DNA of 20,908 nucleotides from IMG/VR virus record IMGVR_UViG_3300017788_000218, positions 1-20,908 of that record; one strand, written 5' to 3'. The first letter of the stretch is position 1; the number at the start of each line of letters is the position of its first letter. The position numbers were made by a program, and so were the translations under genes. The DNA is from a virus. Below the pieces are notes generated by a model. It made no database searches and was not told where the DNA came from. It saw nothing but the letters and a program-made list of their open reading frames with translations. Shown here one piece after another: positions 9,230 through 16,001 of this stretch.

Positions 9230-9244
9230 GACGCTCCTTTTAGA

Positions 9245-9251
9245 TATTTAT
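9245..9251 (-). promoter_or_regulatory. T4-like late promoter motif (ATAAATA)
   Basis: The minus strand reads CCATAAATATCTAAAAGGAG ahead of the 496-residue gene. The motif is 7 bases after the stop of the 172-residue gene and about 15 bases before the ATG at 9229. It resembles the T4 late element TATAAATA. Function is inferred. Confidence 0.55.
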
Positions 9252-9257
9252 GGAAAT

Positions 9258-9776
9258 TTATTGATCAAACCCGTAGTAGACCGTGACTTCTTTTCCAAAA
9301 GGAACAGCTGATAAAAAATTAAGATATGTTCCGGACGGATAACCCCCCGGATTCGTAACAATTGTAAAATTTGATGTTGAAATCTGGATGACATTTTCAA
9401 CTAATACGATAATATTATCAGCACTAGCAGGAACGAATGTCAAAGGTCCAAATTTAGTTTCTGTGGCATTTCCCGGACCTAACGTTTGTTTGGTAATTGT
9501 ACTAGGACCTTTTAATCTGATTGGTTTCCAGACCCCATCGTGATATACTTCGAGACCTATCGATGTCGTTGCAGGATTTGCACCTGCGCCTGAACTAGTG
9601 TTATATCTAATCATTCCGTTGGTCAAAACAGCGACCTCGGGTCTTTGGGCAGTTGTACCTTTAGGTGGACGCAGGCTATTTGTAGAATCAATCGTTATTC
9701 TACCAGACGGGTATTGGATATATGCATTATCGCTAACGCTAAATTTAGAAATGTTTTTTGTTTTTAAGAATTTCAT
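9258..9776 (-). CDS. short fibre-like virion protein, 172 aa
   Basis: This 172-residue protein begins MKFLKTKNISKFSVSDNAY. Its ATG overlaps the TGA of the upstream gene (ATGA at 9773-9776), so the two are probably translationally coupled. The N-terminal half has one GTTAQRP...RYNT...W module (about residues 40-93), the same type as in the 496- and 503-residue proteins. The C-terminal half has a GNATETKFGPLTFVPASADN segment, followed by predicted strands and a YPSGTYLNFLSAVPFG turn. This resembles a small beta-domain with a 'G-(D/N)-G/A-T-x-T-x-F' opening that is frequent in phage tail-fibre proteins. It is likely a fibre-associated or adaptor protein; this is inferred. Confidence 0.8.
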   Translation of the reverse strand: MKFLKTKNISKFSVSDNAYIQYPSGRITIDSTNSLRPPKGTTAQRPEVAVLTNGMIRYNTSSGAGANPATTSIGLEVYHDGVWKPIRLKGPSTITKQTLGPGNATETKFGPLTFVPASADNIIVLVENVIQISTSNFTIVTNPGGYPSGTYLNFLSAVPFGKEVTVYYGFDQ

Positions 9777-10336
9777 ACAGTTAATGTGCTCACGGTTGCT
9801 GCTAGATATCCCGTTGCTGCTGTACCACCCGACGTATAACCAGAAAATGAAGTTGAATTTACATTGATAGTAAATGTATTTGCATTTGAAACTAACACAA
9901 CTTGATAAATGTTACCATTAACCTGAGTCATTCCCGAAACTCCGGATATACTGATAAAATTTCCTTCTTCTAGTTGATGATTGTTGGCTGTTACAACTGC
10001 CTGTGTTGCCTGAGTAATATTAGATATAGATATAGATCGATTATCTCCGGTCGCTGTTGCTAGTATAGAATCCCCATTGTCTAACACTACTCGCTCTGTA
10101 TCAAAAAATAGTGTTTCACCGGCAGGAACATTTAAGTTTTTGATAATTGTGTTACTAAAACCTTTCGCTCTTCCAGATTTGATTAGATGTACTGCTAACG
10201 ATATAGCTCTAACTGATTCATCTGCAGGATCAGGCGTGGCCGTATTACAGAATACCATAGTTGTAATTGCGTTGGTGTTTGTGCTAGAGTATATTGTTTG
10301 ATCAAATCCAGCCAATAATAATGTTGATTGTATCAT
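9773..10336 (-). CDS. virion protein with FCCH-like C-terminal module, 187 aa
   Basis: This 187-residue protein begins MIQSTLLLAGFDQTIYSS. Residues 1-105 look like a beta-sandwich (MVFCNTATPD, NLNVPAGETLFFDTERVVL, GDSILATATGD) of the kind seen in small phage structural proteins. Residues about 105-180 read SISNITQATQAVVTANNH, then HQLEEGNFISISGVSGM and ANTFTINVNSTSFSGY. This is the pattern of a ubiquitin-activating-enzyme FCCH-like domain found repeatedly in phage tail and virion proteins, where it has nothing to do with ubiquitin. The gene follows the 335-residue gene by 11 bases and overlaps the next gene by 4 bases. The ribosome-binding site is weak (GGAAA). A virion or tail role is inferred. 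Confidence 0.8.
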   Translation of the reverse strand: MIQSTLLLAGFDQTIYSSTNTNAITTMVFCNTATPDPADESVRAISLAVHLIKSGRAKGFSNTIIKNLNVPAGETLFFDTERVVLDNGDSILATATGDNRSISISNITQATQAVVTANNHQLEEGNFISISGVSGMTQVNGNIYQVVLVSNANTFTINVNSTSFSGYTSGGTAATGYLAATVSTLTV

Positions 10337-10347
10337 TTAATTTTCCA

Positions 10348-11355
10348 TTAGAAGAGCATGCTCCAGAGCAAGGCCCTATTCTTATTTGTTAGTTCACTAG
10401 AATCTGTAGAATTTACAAAATAAATTCCCGAATCGCCTGTTCCGGGTGCAGACGCATATAAAATGTTATTTCCAGAAACTGAAGATGGTGTAGATATTTG
10501 AACACCCATCTGTATTGGCGAATCAATGACAATTTTACCTGTACCGTTAGCATCAAGTATTAAATCATCGTTGGTATTTTTAGCAGAAATTTTTCTATCA
10601 GAAAGTTCGATACCGAATAGTGTAAAATTATTATCAAACAGTGTTGCTCTAATATTACCGTCTACCTGCATTAAAATTCTACTAGGGCCACCACCAAAAT
10701 CAGCAGCATGGATAGCAGAGTCTGCTGCGATAACTCTTGTATCATCGTCTCTTAAAAGATAGGCAGGATTGTTTATCACCGCATAATTAACATATTTGAC
10801 ATTAGCTAAAACATCATCGGCTAATGTCGGAGTAACTGTTGACGCCGGCGGGTTCGCTGGATTTGCCATTGTTAACAGTATTTCATTGAGATAGTCGGTG
10901 GTTCCCGTAATTTTAACAAGACCGGCTCCTGCTCCAATAAGTGTTAAATCTCCGCCATCGATGCCGGGGTCAGTTCTAATGTATCTAACTTTCAACCCAC
11001 TATCTGCAAAGTTAGAAATACCAGCAGCATCTCGTTTTGAAATTTCAAAAGTATCAGTGGCTTCGTTGAATAAAAATGATGCTTTAGGATTAACGACAGG
11101 TCCGTTAGCTCCCCGATCTATTTCTATGCCAGAATACTGTAGCGATACTCCATTGCTCGCTTCACCTACATTTAATATTATAACATTGTCTTTTATTTCA
11201 AGATTTTCTGCTTCAACAGTCACAGTTGTACCGTCAACTATTAAATTTCCTGTTACTCTAACTTCGCCAACAGAGTCTCCGGTGTCGAGTCTAATGACTC
11301 CCCCTGTGATCGCTTTAATTGTATAATTGCCGTTTGTTTGTACAACCTGTGACAT
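10348..11355 (-). CDS. fibre-like virion structural protein, 335 aa
   Basis: This 335-residue protein begins MSQVVQTNGNYTIKAITGG. Residues about 28-60 (VRVTGNLIVDGTTVTV, EAENLEIKDNVIILNVGE) form a beta-strand pattern often seen at the N-terminal part of T4-like fibre and tail-decoration proteins. Near residues 255-282 there is one TNDDLILDANGTGKIVI unit, the same strand repeat found in the 496- and 503-residue proteins. The C-terminal part (GNNILYASAPGTGDSGIYFV, NKNRALLWSMLF) looks globular. There is no signal peptide. The ribosome-binding site is weak (AAGAGATAAG). The shared repeat suggests that it belongs to the same fibre assembly. The function is inferred, and no specific T4 counterpart can be named. 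Confidence 0.8.
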   Translation of the reverse strand: MSQVVQTNGNYTIKAITGGVIRLDTGDSVGEVRVTGNLIVDGTTVTVEAENLEIKDNVIILNVGEASNGVSLQYSGIEIDRGANGPVVNPKASFLFNEATDTFEISKRDAAGISNFADSGLKVRYIRTDPGIDGGDLTLIGAGAGLVKITGTTDYLNEILLTMANPANPPASTVTPTLADDVLANVKYVNYAVINNPAYLLRDDDTRVIAADSAIHAADFGGGPSRILMQVDGNIRATLFDNNFTLFGIELSDRKISAKNTNDDLILDANGTGKIVIDSPIQMGVQISTPSSVSGNNILYASAPGTGDSGIYFVNSTDSSELTNKNRALLWSMLF

Positions 11356-11365
11356 ATCTTATCTC

Positions 11366-11746
11366 TTAAATCGCAGTTAATACAATATAATCATTTGAGC
11401 TATCGTTTTCCAAAACCCAGGTGTACCGATTACCGCTAAAATCTGTAGCAACACGCTTGGTAATTTTTGCAATATTAACAGAAGTTCCTCCGTTTCCGCC
11501 AATCCAACCAAACATTCTCATTTCGCCGGCGGCACTAGGTGTTCCATTCTTAAGGACTGCAACTGACGTTACTGTCGGAGTACCAACTCGCGCAACAACA
11601 AAAGTCTTTGCACCGCGTTGTTTAACAACAATGCCGTCTGTGCGTAATTGTGTATCGTATAGATCTAATCTAATACCAGCGTTTGCACCGGTGTAAATAC
11701 CTCTTACGTCGGCGCCGTTTCTATCTTTAGTTAATGGACGTCCCAT
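11366..11746 (-). CDS. conserved phage virion protein, 126 aa
   Basis: This 126-residue protein begins MGRPLTKDRNGADVRGIYTG. A clear AAGGAG ribosome-binding site sits before the ATG. It is basic at the N-terminus and beta-rich (KTFVVARVGTPTVTSVAVL, EMRMFGWIGGNGG, RYTWVLENDSSNDYIVLTAI). There is no membrane segment or enzyme motif. It heads the string of virion genes and is preceded by an 88-base leader with a late-promoter-like motif, so it probably starts its own transcript and may be well expressed. Proteins with the 'MGRPLxKDRNG' start are, to my recollection, found as uncharacterised virion proteins in marine T4-like phages. The role is unknown. Confidence 0.78.
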   Translation of the reverse strand: MGRPLTKDRNGADVRGIYTGANAGIRLDLYDTQLRTDGIVVKQRGAKTFVVARVGTPTVTSVAVLKNGTPSAAGEMRMFGWIGGNGGTSVNIAKITKRVATDFSGNRYTWVLENDSSNDYIVLTAI

Positions 11747-11834
11747 TTGTTTTCTCCTTATGTTGACGTTCTAGGTCTACGCTGCGGGTTACAGCATAAG
11801 TTCGCTACAAGCGATACATATTTAGACAAAGTAT
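11747..11834 (-). promoter_or_regulatory. 88-base leader with late-promoter motifs and two hairpins
   Basis: This leader lies upstream of the 126-residue gene. Its upstream edge holds GGATAAATACTTTG (ATAAATA at 11832-11838, overlapping the stop of the previous gene at 11835-11837), followed by a second related string TCTAAATATG. Two short perfect hairpins follow: TCGCT-ACA-AGCGA on the plus strand at 11802-11814, and GCTG-CGGGTTA-CAGC at 11781-11795. It shares a 9-mer and an 8-mer with the leader at 7603-7738. No coding potential is seen. Confidence 0.5.
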
Positions 11835-12104
11835 TTATCCTCTACTTAACAACGATATAAGTTCAACTTTTTCGACCATAGAAATTATTCTATTAATCGA
11901 ACCTATCTCTTTTTGAGCATCCTCTAAATATTTTTTCTTTTTTGATTGTCTATAGAATACTAGTGCTATAGAATAATTTTGAATATGTGTTTCTAAGATG
12001 TTTTCAATTTGATCAACATCATGTCGAAACATAGGAAATCGTTTACGCCAAAGCTTAATTTGTTCTCTTAATTTAGGAAAATCTCGTTCTGATTCTATCT
12101 GCAT
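11835..12104 (-). CDS. small helical protein downstream of gp23, 89 aa
   Basis: This gene encodes 89 residues beginning MQIESERDFPKLREQIKLW. The frame is open further upstream to a TTG at 12212. That would run through the gp23 terminator hairpin and overlap gp23 by 35 bases, so I chose the first ATG after the terminator. GTG at 12107 is an alternative, and no good ribosome-binding site is visible at either. The protein is predicted to be almost all alpha-helix and is strongly charged, with a basic run (YRQSKKKKYLEDAQKEIGS) in the middle. It has no motif that I recognise. Short helical proteins of unknown function follow gp23 in several T4-like marine phages, to my recollection. A head-related role would be speculation. 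Confidence 0.65.
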   Translation of the reverse strand: MQIESERDFPKLREQIKLWRKRFPMFRHDVDQIENILETHIQNYSIALVFYRQSKKKKYLEDAQKEIGSINRIISMVEKVELISLLSRG

Positions 12105-12125
12105 CACACGGATATTTAAGTCAAA

Positions 12126-12151
12126 CAAAAAGGGCCATATGGCCCTTTTTG
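12126..12151 (-). terminator. intrinsic terminator after gp23
   Basis: This is a perfect 26-base inverted repeat with arms CAAAAAGGGCCAT and ATGGCCCTTTTTG. It begins 27 bases after the gp23 stop codon. On the minus strand the GC-rich part of the stem is followed by TTTTTGTTTGA, a T-rich tail as expected of a rho-independent terminator. The symmetric arms mean it could also act in the other direction, but no plus-strand gene is present. Confidence 0.85.
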
Positions 12152-12177
12152 AAACATATAAACTGTTTTTTTTTTGA

Positions 12178-13347
12178 TTAGCTAAACTTAACGTTTCCGC
12201 TATTGATGTCAACTTTTCCTAGATAATCAGCTGCATTACCTAGAGAAGAAGCAACGTTTGTTAACTCAACATAACCGTATCTGGTCATGAAGCTAACAAC
12301 TGGCTCAAACGTCGATGGATCAAGAACAACACCGCTGCTCATCAATGGAATATATGGGCAGTAGAATGCTGGTGCGTCAGATTCGCTAGAACCTTTGTAA
12401 CCAATTAGAACTGCTGTGTTATCAGCAGCATAACCATCAACATAAACACGCATTGCGCTGTTCAATGTACCAACAAACTTGGTGTTTGTAGGTGCTTCGA
12501 ATGTGCCTTCTGTTGTTCTTGCGAAAGCAGAAGTTGTAGCACTCTGAAGAATTGTTAGTGCAAATGGGCTAACAACTGCGTAGTTACCAGCACCACGACG
12601 TGTACGCTGAGCGATCAAGTTAGCAACACGGTTGATTTGAACAGCAAGAGCAGCATGCTCGTCGCCAACAAATGTAGCAGTACCAGATACAGCAGCCTGG
12701 TTGTATGTTTCAGTTGCCGATCCAGCCAATGTGCGTAGAGATTGTAGAACCTCTTGATCGATTTCAGCTGTGATTTCTTGTGCAAGAGCAGCCATGATTT
12801 CTGCTTCGATGTCAATGCCTTGTTGGGCTTGTGCATCTTGTGCAGCCTCAAATGTCCAACGAGCAGACAATTTACGTGTCTTAGCTTCGACTGTTTGCTT
12901 GAGGATCTGGATGCTCATTCTGCGTCCAGCAACGCCTTCTAGTGCAGCAGTTGATGCTGGTTTACCATTTGGATCAGTACCTGTACCGGAGTAGCTAGTA
13001 GCGATCTTGAATGGGCTAAATGCCTCCTCACCTGCAGTGATGTTGTCGTTAGCATCGCTGTAACGAACACGCAATGTATGGATTTGTCCAACTGGTCCAG
13101 TCATTGGCTGAACACCAACTAATTCATTAGCGATGACCGTAGGCATCACACGTCTGATCACTGGAAGGATCACACGATTTAGGGTTGCAACGTTACCGGC
13201 AGAAGTAGCACCAGCAGTGGCACTCTCAGACAAATACTTGCGGGTATTTTCTAAAGTAGTGGCCATTACTGAACGACGAGTTCCTTGTAGGCCTTCTAAT
13301 AGTGCCTCTTTGGTTTCCTGCCAGCGTGACTCGAGTAGTTCTGACAT
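12178..13347 (-). CDS. gp23: major capsid protein gp23
   Basis: This 389-residue protein is the T4-type major head protein, which forms the hexameric capsid lattice. AAGGAG lies at the ideal distance before the ATG. Family marks include NRVILPVIRRVMP (57-69), GVQPMTGPVGQI (78-89), EAKTRKLSARWTFEAAQD with a long helix after it (about 165-205), RVYVDGYA and GYKG in the C-terminal half, and PVVSFMTRYGY near the end. The first 41 residues look like a helical propeptide ending in L-S-E (39-41), which fits the L/I-x-E site cut by the gp21 protease; cutting there would leave about 348 residues. It is much shorter than T4 gp23 (521 residues). The gene follows gp22 by 11 bases and is followed by a strong terminator. 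Confidence 0.97.
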   Translation of the reverse strand: MSELLESRWQETKEALLEGLQGTRRSVMATTLENTRKYLSESATAGATSAGNVATLNRVILPVIRRVMPTVIANELVGVQPMTGPVGQIHTLRVRYSDANDNITAGEEAFSPFKIATSYSGTGTDPNGKPASTAALEGVAGRRMSIQILKQTVEAKTRKLSARWTFEAAQDAQAQQGIDIEAEIMAALAQEITAEIDQEVLQSLRTLAGSATETYNQAAVSGTATFVGDEHAALAVQINRVANLIAQRTRRGAGNYAVVSPFALTILQSATTSAFARTTEGTFEAPTNTKFVGTLNSAMRVYVDGYAADNTAVLIGYKGSSESDAPAFYCPYIPLMSSGVVLDPSTFEPVVSFMTRYGYVELTNVASSLGNAADYLGKVDINSGNVKFS

Positions 13348-13358
13348 ATTAGTTCTCC

Positions 13359-14447
13359 TTAAACTTTAAGTCCCGCAAGCTTGCGGATTGTGAAAATTTC
13401 AGCGCCTTTTTCCCCGCTGACTGGTTGTGCCTGTTTATCGCCTGTAATTTCTTTGCCTTCTACTAGTGCCTTCTTTTTTGGAGCTTCGCCGGCCATTACA
13501 GCTGGAAGATACTTATCGTACGCTCCTCTTAACTTATCGGTTGCTACTGATTCTAGCAACTCATTCATTACTGTTTTCTTGTCGCCGCCAAGTGGCCCTA
13601 AAAGTTCACTCATAATTTCCTTTCGGGTTGCGAGATTTCGTGCAATACGAATTTCTCTTTCCTTGCTTTCGACGATCTTTTGATGCTCTGCAACAATTTT
13701 TGCAGCCTCTTCAAGTTCAACTTCTTTCTGCTGAACTACTTTTAATAGTTTTGCAGTTTCAGATTTTTCGTTGAGATGGCTTGCAGCATATTCGCTAGCA
13801 AAACTTTCAAAAATTCTACGACCGAAGTCATTTTTACGTGCAGATTCGATGTCTTCTTTCAGTTGACCAATCTCAGTACGCAGTGTTTTTTCAACTGCTT
13901 CTTTGACTAATTCTGCTGAACGAGAAACAAATTGCTTTTTAACCTGATCAAATTTAGCTTTGCTTTCGCGAACTAATTTAACTTTGGTTTCTGCTAGATC
14001 TTTCTTATCGGTGTGGAACTCTGCTATTTCTTTGGCTAGAGCGTCAACAATGAAAGATTCTAGTGTCGCAACATTGTCTGCTACACGCTTGCGATCTTCG
14101 TGAAGTTCTGATAATTCATTTTTAAGTTTCTGTAGAACGAATGATTCCATTTTGGCAGCATCGTCTTTCATTTTCTTAACATACTTGGCTTTTGCTTCGA
14201 TAAGACCTTGACGATCTTCAGCCAGTTCAGATAGCTCAGCCTGTAAACGATCTTCCAACATCTTTTCAACTGCTTCTACCATTGTTGTTTTATCGTGTTC
14301 ATACTTCTGAGCAAATTCTTCACGCAGTTCTGCGGTGACTTGATCTCGGTTTTCTTGAATCTTGGATTGCCAAGCTGTTTCAATTTCCGATTTCATTTCT
14401 TCGGAAATCACATTGTTTTCAAAAAGTTGTTTTACAAAATCTAGCAT
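13359..14447 (-). CDS. gp22: prohead core scaffold protein gp22
   Basis: This 362-residue protein begins MLDFVKQLFENNVISEEM and has AGGAG before the ATG. Nearly the whole length from about residue 20 to 275 is highly charged and has heptad-like helix patterns (for example KYVKKMKDDAAKMESFVLQ and QKEVELEEAAKIVAEHQKI), as expected of a coiled-coil scaffold. The C-terminus ends FTIRKLAGLKV. In T4, gp22 forms the inner prohead core and is destroyed by the gp21 protease before DNA packaging. Its place between gp21 and gp23 is the conserved T4 order. It is longer than T4 gp22 (269 residues). Its identity rests on position, size and composition rather than on a signature motif. Confidence 0.9.
   Translation of the reverse strand: MLDFVKQLFENNVISEEMKSEIETAWQSKIQENRDQVTAELREEFAQKYEHDKTTMVEAVEKMLEDRLQAELSELAEDRQGLIEAKAKYVKKMKDDAAKMESFVLQKLKNELSELHEDRKRVADNVATLESFIVDALAKEIAEFHTDKKDLAETKVKLVRESKAKFDQVKKQFVSRSAELVKEAVEKTLRTEIGQLKEDIESARKNDFGRRIFESFASEYAASHLNEKSETAKLLKVVQQKEVELEEAAKIVAEHQKIVESKEREIRIARNLATRKEIMSELLGPLGGDKKTVMNELLESVATDKLRGAYDKYLPAVMAGEAPKKKALVEGKEITGDKQAQPVSGEKGAEIFTIRKLAGLKV
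13373..13386. repeat. 14-base perfect palindrome at the gp22/gp23 junction
   Basis: CCGCAAGCTTGCGG lies in the last codons of gp22 (encoding within IRKLAG), 26 bases upstream of the gp23 ATG and just before its ribosome-binding site. It could form a small RNA hairpin or cruciform. It may also simply reflect the codons of a conserved C-terminus. Confidence 0.4.
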
Positions 14448-14462
14448 GTGATTCTCCTACTG

Positions 14463-15095
14463 TTATTTGAGTCCCAAGATAATCTTCTTGAGACTTTCTG
14501 CTATGTATTTCTGTGCCTTTGGATCGCCTTGAACTTCCCTTGCTATATTAAAAGATCTATAACCGCCTGTTTGATTCATAATGTGTTCGTAAACTGGTGT
14601 AGGGTAAGCACCGGGAGCGGATGGTTGAGCTACAATGTCAACCGTGATAATTTCAAAATCACTTACTTTTCCGCTGCCGTCTTCTGCAACGTTACCGGAA
14701 CCTCTGCTTGATACGCCTAGTTTGACTCCGCTCTCCAACATGGTTGAAATTAGCTGTCCCATAGGAGTTGGTAGAATCTTTAATTTTCCATAACCATTTG
14801 GACCATCCATCCACATTCTTGTTAACATGTGGCTGACCCGATCCAAATTAATGCGTAGATCCGCAGGATGATCAACTTCCCCTAGCACTGAGTATCCACC
14901 GGCTATCTGTTCATTAACGGTTTTGACAGCCCGACCGATTTCGGAAACAGGATAAATTCTCTGATTTGCATTCTTAATGTCGCCCTGGATGCAGATGCCA
15001 TTAAGATGCAGAGACTTTTTTCCAGCTTCTTCGACAGATTCGAGAACTAGACCCGCCTGATCAAAACTCAGATGCTCACTAAGGTAATTTTTCAC
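14463..15095 (-). CDS. gp21: prohead maturation protease gp21
   Basis: This 210-residue protein starts with GTG at 15093-15095. An in-frame TAG directly precedes it, and GGAG lies about 9 bases upstream, so the start is well supported. It is a T4-type prohead serine protease of the herpesvirus-assemblin-like fold. Visible marks are NQRIYP (44-49), the histidine in GEVDHP (His76), the serine in GVSSRG (Ser129 or Ser130) and the later D-x-V-x-x-PSAP box (153-161), in the same order as in T4 gp21. It is expected to assemble inside the prohead, activate itself, digest gp22 and core proteins, and trim gp23. Genes on both sides are its expected substrates. Length is close to T4 gp21 (212 residues). 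Confidence 0.96.
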   Translation of the reverse strand: MKNYLSEHLSFDQAGLVLESVEEAGKKSLHLNGICIQGDIKNANQRIYPVSEIGRAVKTVNEQIAGGYSVLGEVDHPADLRINLDRVSHMLTRMWMDGPNGYGKLKILPTPMGQLISTMLESGVKLGVSSRGSGNVAEDGSGKVSDFEIITVDIVAQPSAPGAYPTPVYEHIMNQTGGYRSFNIAREVQGDPKAQKYIAESLKKIILGLK

Positions 15096-15108
15096 CTATA
15101 GGCTCCGA

Positions 15109-15912
15109 TTACTTGTTACGAAACAAACTTGTTGAGTTTGTTCCGCCTTGTTCTGCTGCGCCTTTCTTTTCAGCGCCATGTCCTGGCTCTTTGGTACTAA
15201 ATGCACCACCTGCTTTGCCTCCAGGAACATTAATGTTACCGGTATTCATCTGTTGTGGTTTATTATTTGCTAAACCGCCTGCGGTTCCTTTATCTGAACC
15301 TTCGCCGCCTTTTACGATATTAGCAGTTGTACCGCCCATATCATTCTTTCCTGCTACCGGAGTTTTTGTGTTTGCGCCTGCTGCTTCGCCCGCGCCTTTC
15401 TTTTCGGCACCATGACCTGCTGGAACTTTTTCTACATATTCGCGCACTGTTGCCATTTCTGGTTCAAATGCATCTTTCATTTTCATGTCTGGCATGTCGC
15501 CCATGTCATCGCCGCCCATGTCATCGCCGCCAACTTCTGCTGCCAGCTCGTCAAATTTTGCCATTAATTCATCAAAAGCATCTACCACATCTTGTTTAGT
15601 AGCTGGTTCATCTGACCTTTCTTCGCCTTCTTCGTCGCCTTCTTCTCCCTTGTCTTCAAGATCTCCCATTAGATCGTCGGTAGGGTCGGCTTCTTCGTCA
15701 TCGTCTGCTTCAATAACTTCAAAATTTTCTTCTACTTCTTCGTCCTCTTCCTCTTCCTCATCGGAAGATTCTTCGATTTCGGTTTCGATCAATTCTTCAT
15801 AAATTTCACGAGATTTTGCTACTACGTACTCATGAAAAAGCTCTTCGGCTTTTGCTTGATCGTCATTAACTAGGTGCTCGAGCATCTGCTCAAGTGTGGT
15901 TTTATCTGCCAT
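15109..15912 (-). CDS. very acidic prohead core-like protein, 267 aa
   Basis: This 267-residue protein begins MADKTTLEQMLEHLVNDDQ, with AAGGAGAT before the ATG. Residues 1-42 are helical. Residues 43-103 are an extreme Asp/Glu tract. Residues 104-165 are helical again, with a GGDDMGGDDMGDM stretch. Residues 165-267 are Gly-rich and low in complexity, with GHGAEKKGA repeated at 166-174 and 244-252. It sits directly upstream of gp21, where T4 and its relatives place the small prohead core proteins gp67 and gp68. Such proteins are acidic core components cut up by gp21. I think this is a functional equivalent, but sequence identity to gp67 or gp68 cannot be shown by eye. A late-promoter-like string TTAAATAAAT lies 35-50 bases upstream. 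Confidence 0.8.
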   Translation of the reverse strand: MADKTTLEQMLEHLVNDDQAKAEELFHEYVVAKSREIYEELIETEIEESSDEEEEEDEEVEENFEVIEADDDEEADPTDDLMGDLEDKGEEGDEEGEERSDEPATKQDVVDAFDELMAKFDELAAEVGGDDMGGDDMGDMPDMKMKDAFEPEMATVREYVEKVPAGHGAEKKGAGEAAGANTKTPVAGKNDMGGTTANIVKGGEGSDKGTAGGLANNKPQQMNTGNINVPGGKAGGAFSTKEPGHGAEKKGAAEQGGTNSTSLFRNK

Positions 15913-15945
15913 TTGAGATCTCCTTATCGATAATTAGGCTGTCGA

Positions 15946-15960
15946 TTTATTTAATACTAT
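15946..15960 (-). promoter_or_regulatory. possible late promoter upstream of the core-like gene
   Basis: The minus strand reads GTATTAAATAAATCG in the 89-base gap between the transferase-like and core-like genes. It is an imperfect match to the T4 late element TATAAATA. The distance to the ATG at 15912 leaves room for a short leader containing AAGGAGAT. Confidence 0.35.
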
Positions 15961-16001
15961 TATTATAAAACGGTGGAATATTCGTCTTTTTTGACTGTTT
16001 T

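Noticed and set aside
12105-12212. TTG-initiated extension of the small gene after gp23
   Set aside because: It would read through the gp23 terminator hairpin and overlap gp23; an in-frame ATG after the hairpin is more likely.
12615-12851. Second minus-strand frame inside gp23
   Set aside because: It lies wholly within gp23 in another frame, is compositionally odd (His/Lys/Leu-rich) and has no independent support.
15113-15802. Plus-strand frames rich in Ser/Pro opposite the acidic core gene
   Set aside because: They are antisense shadows of Asp/Glu/Gly-rich coding on the minus strand and lack start signals.
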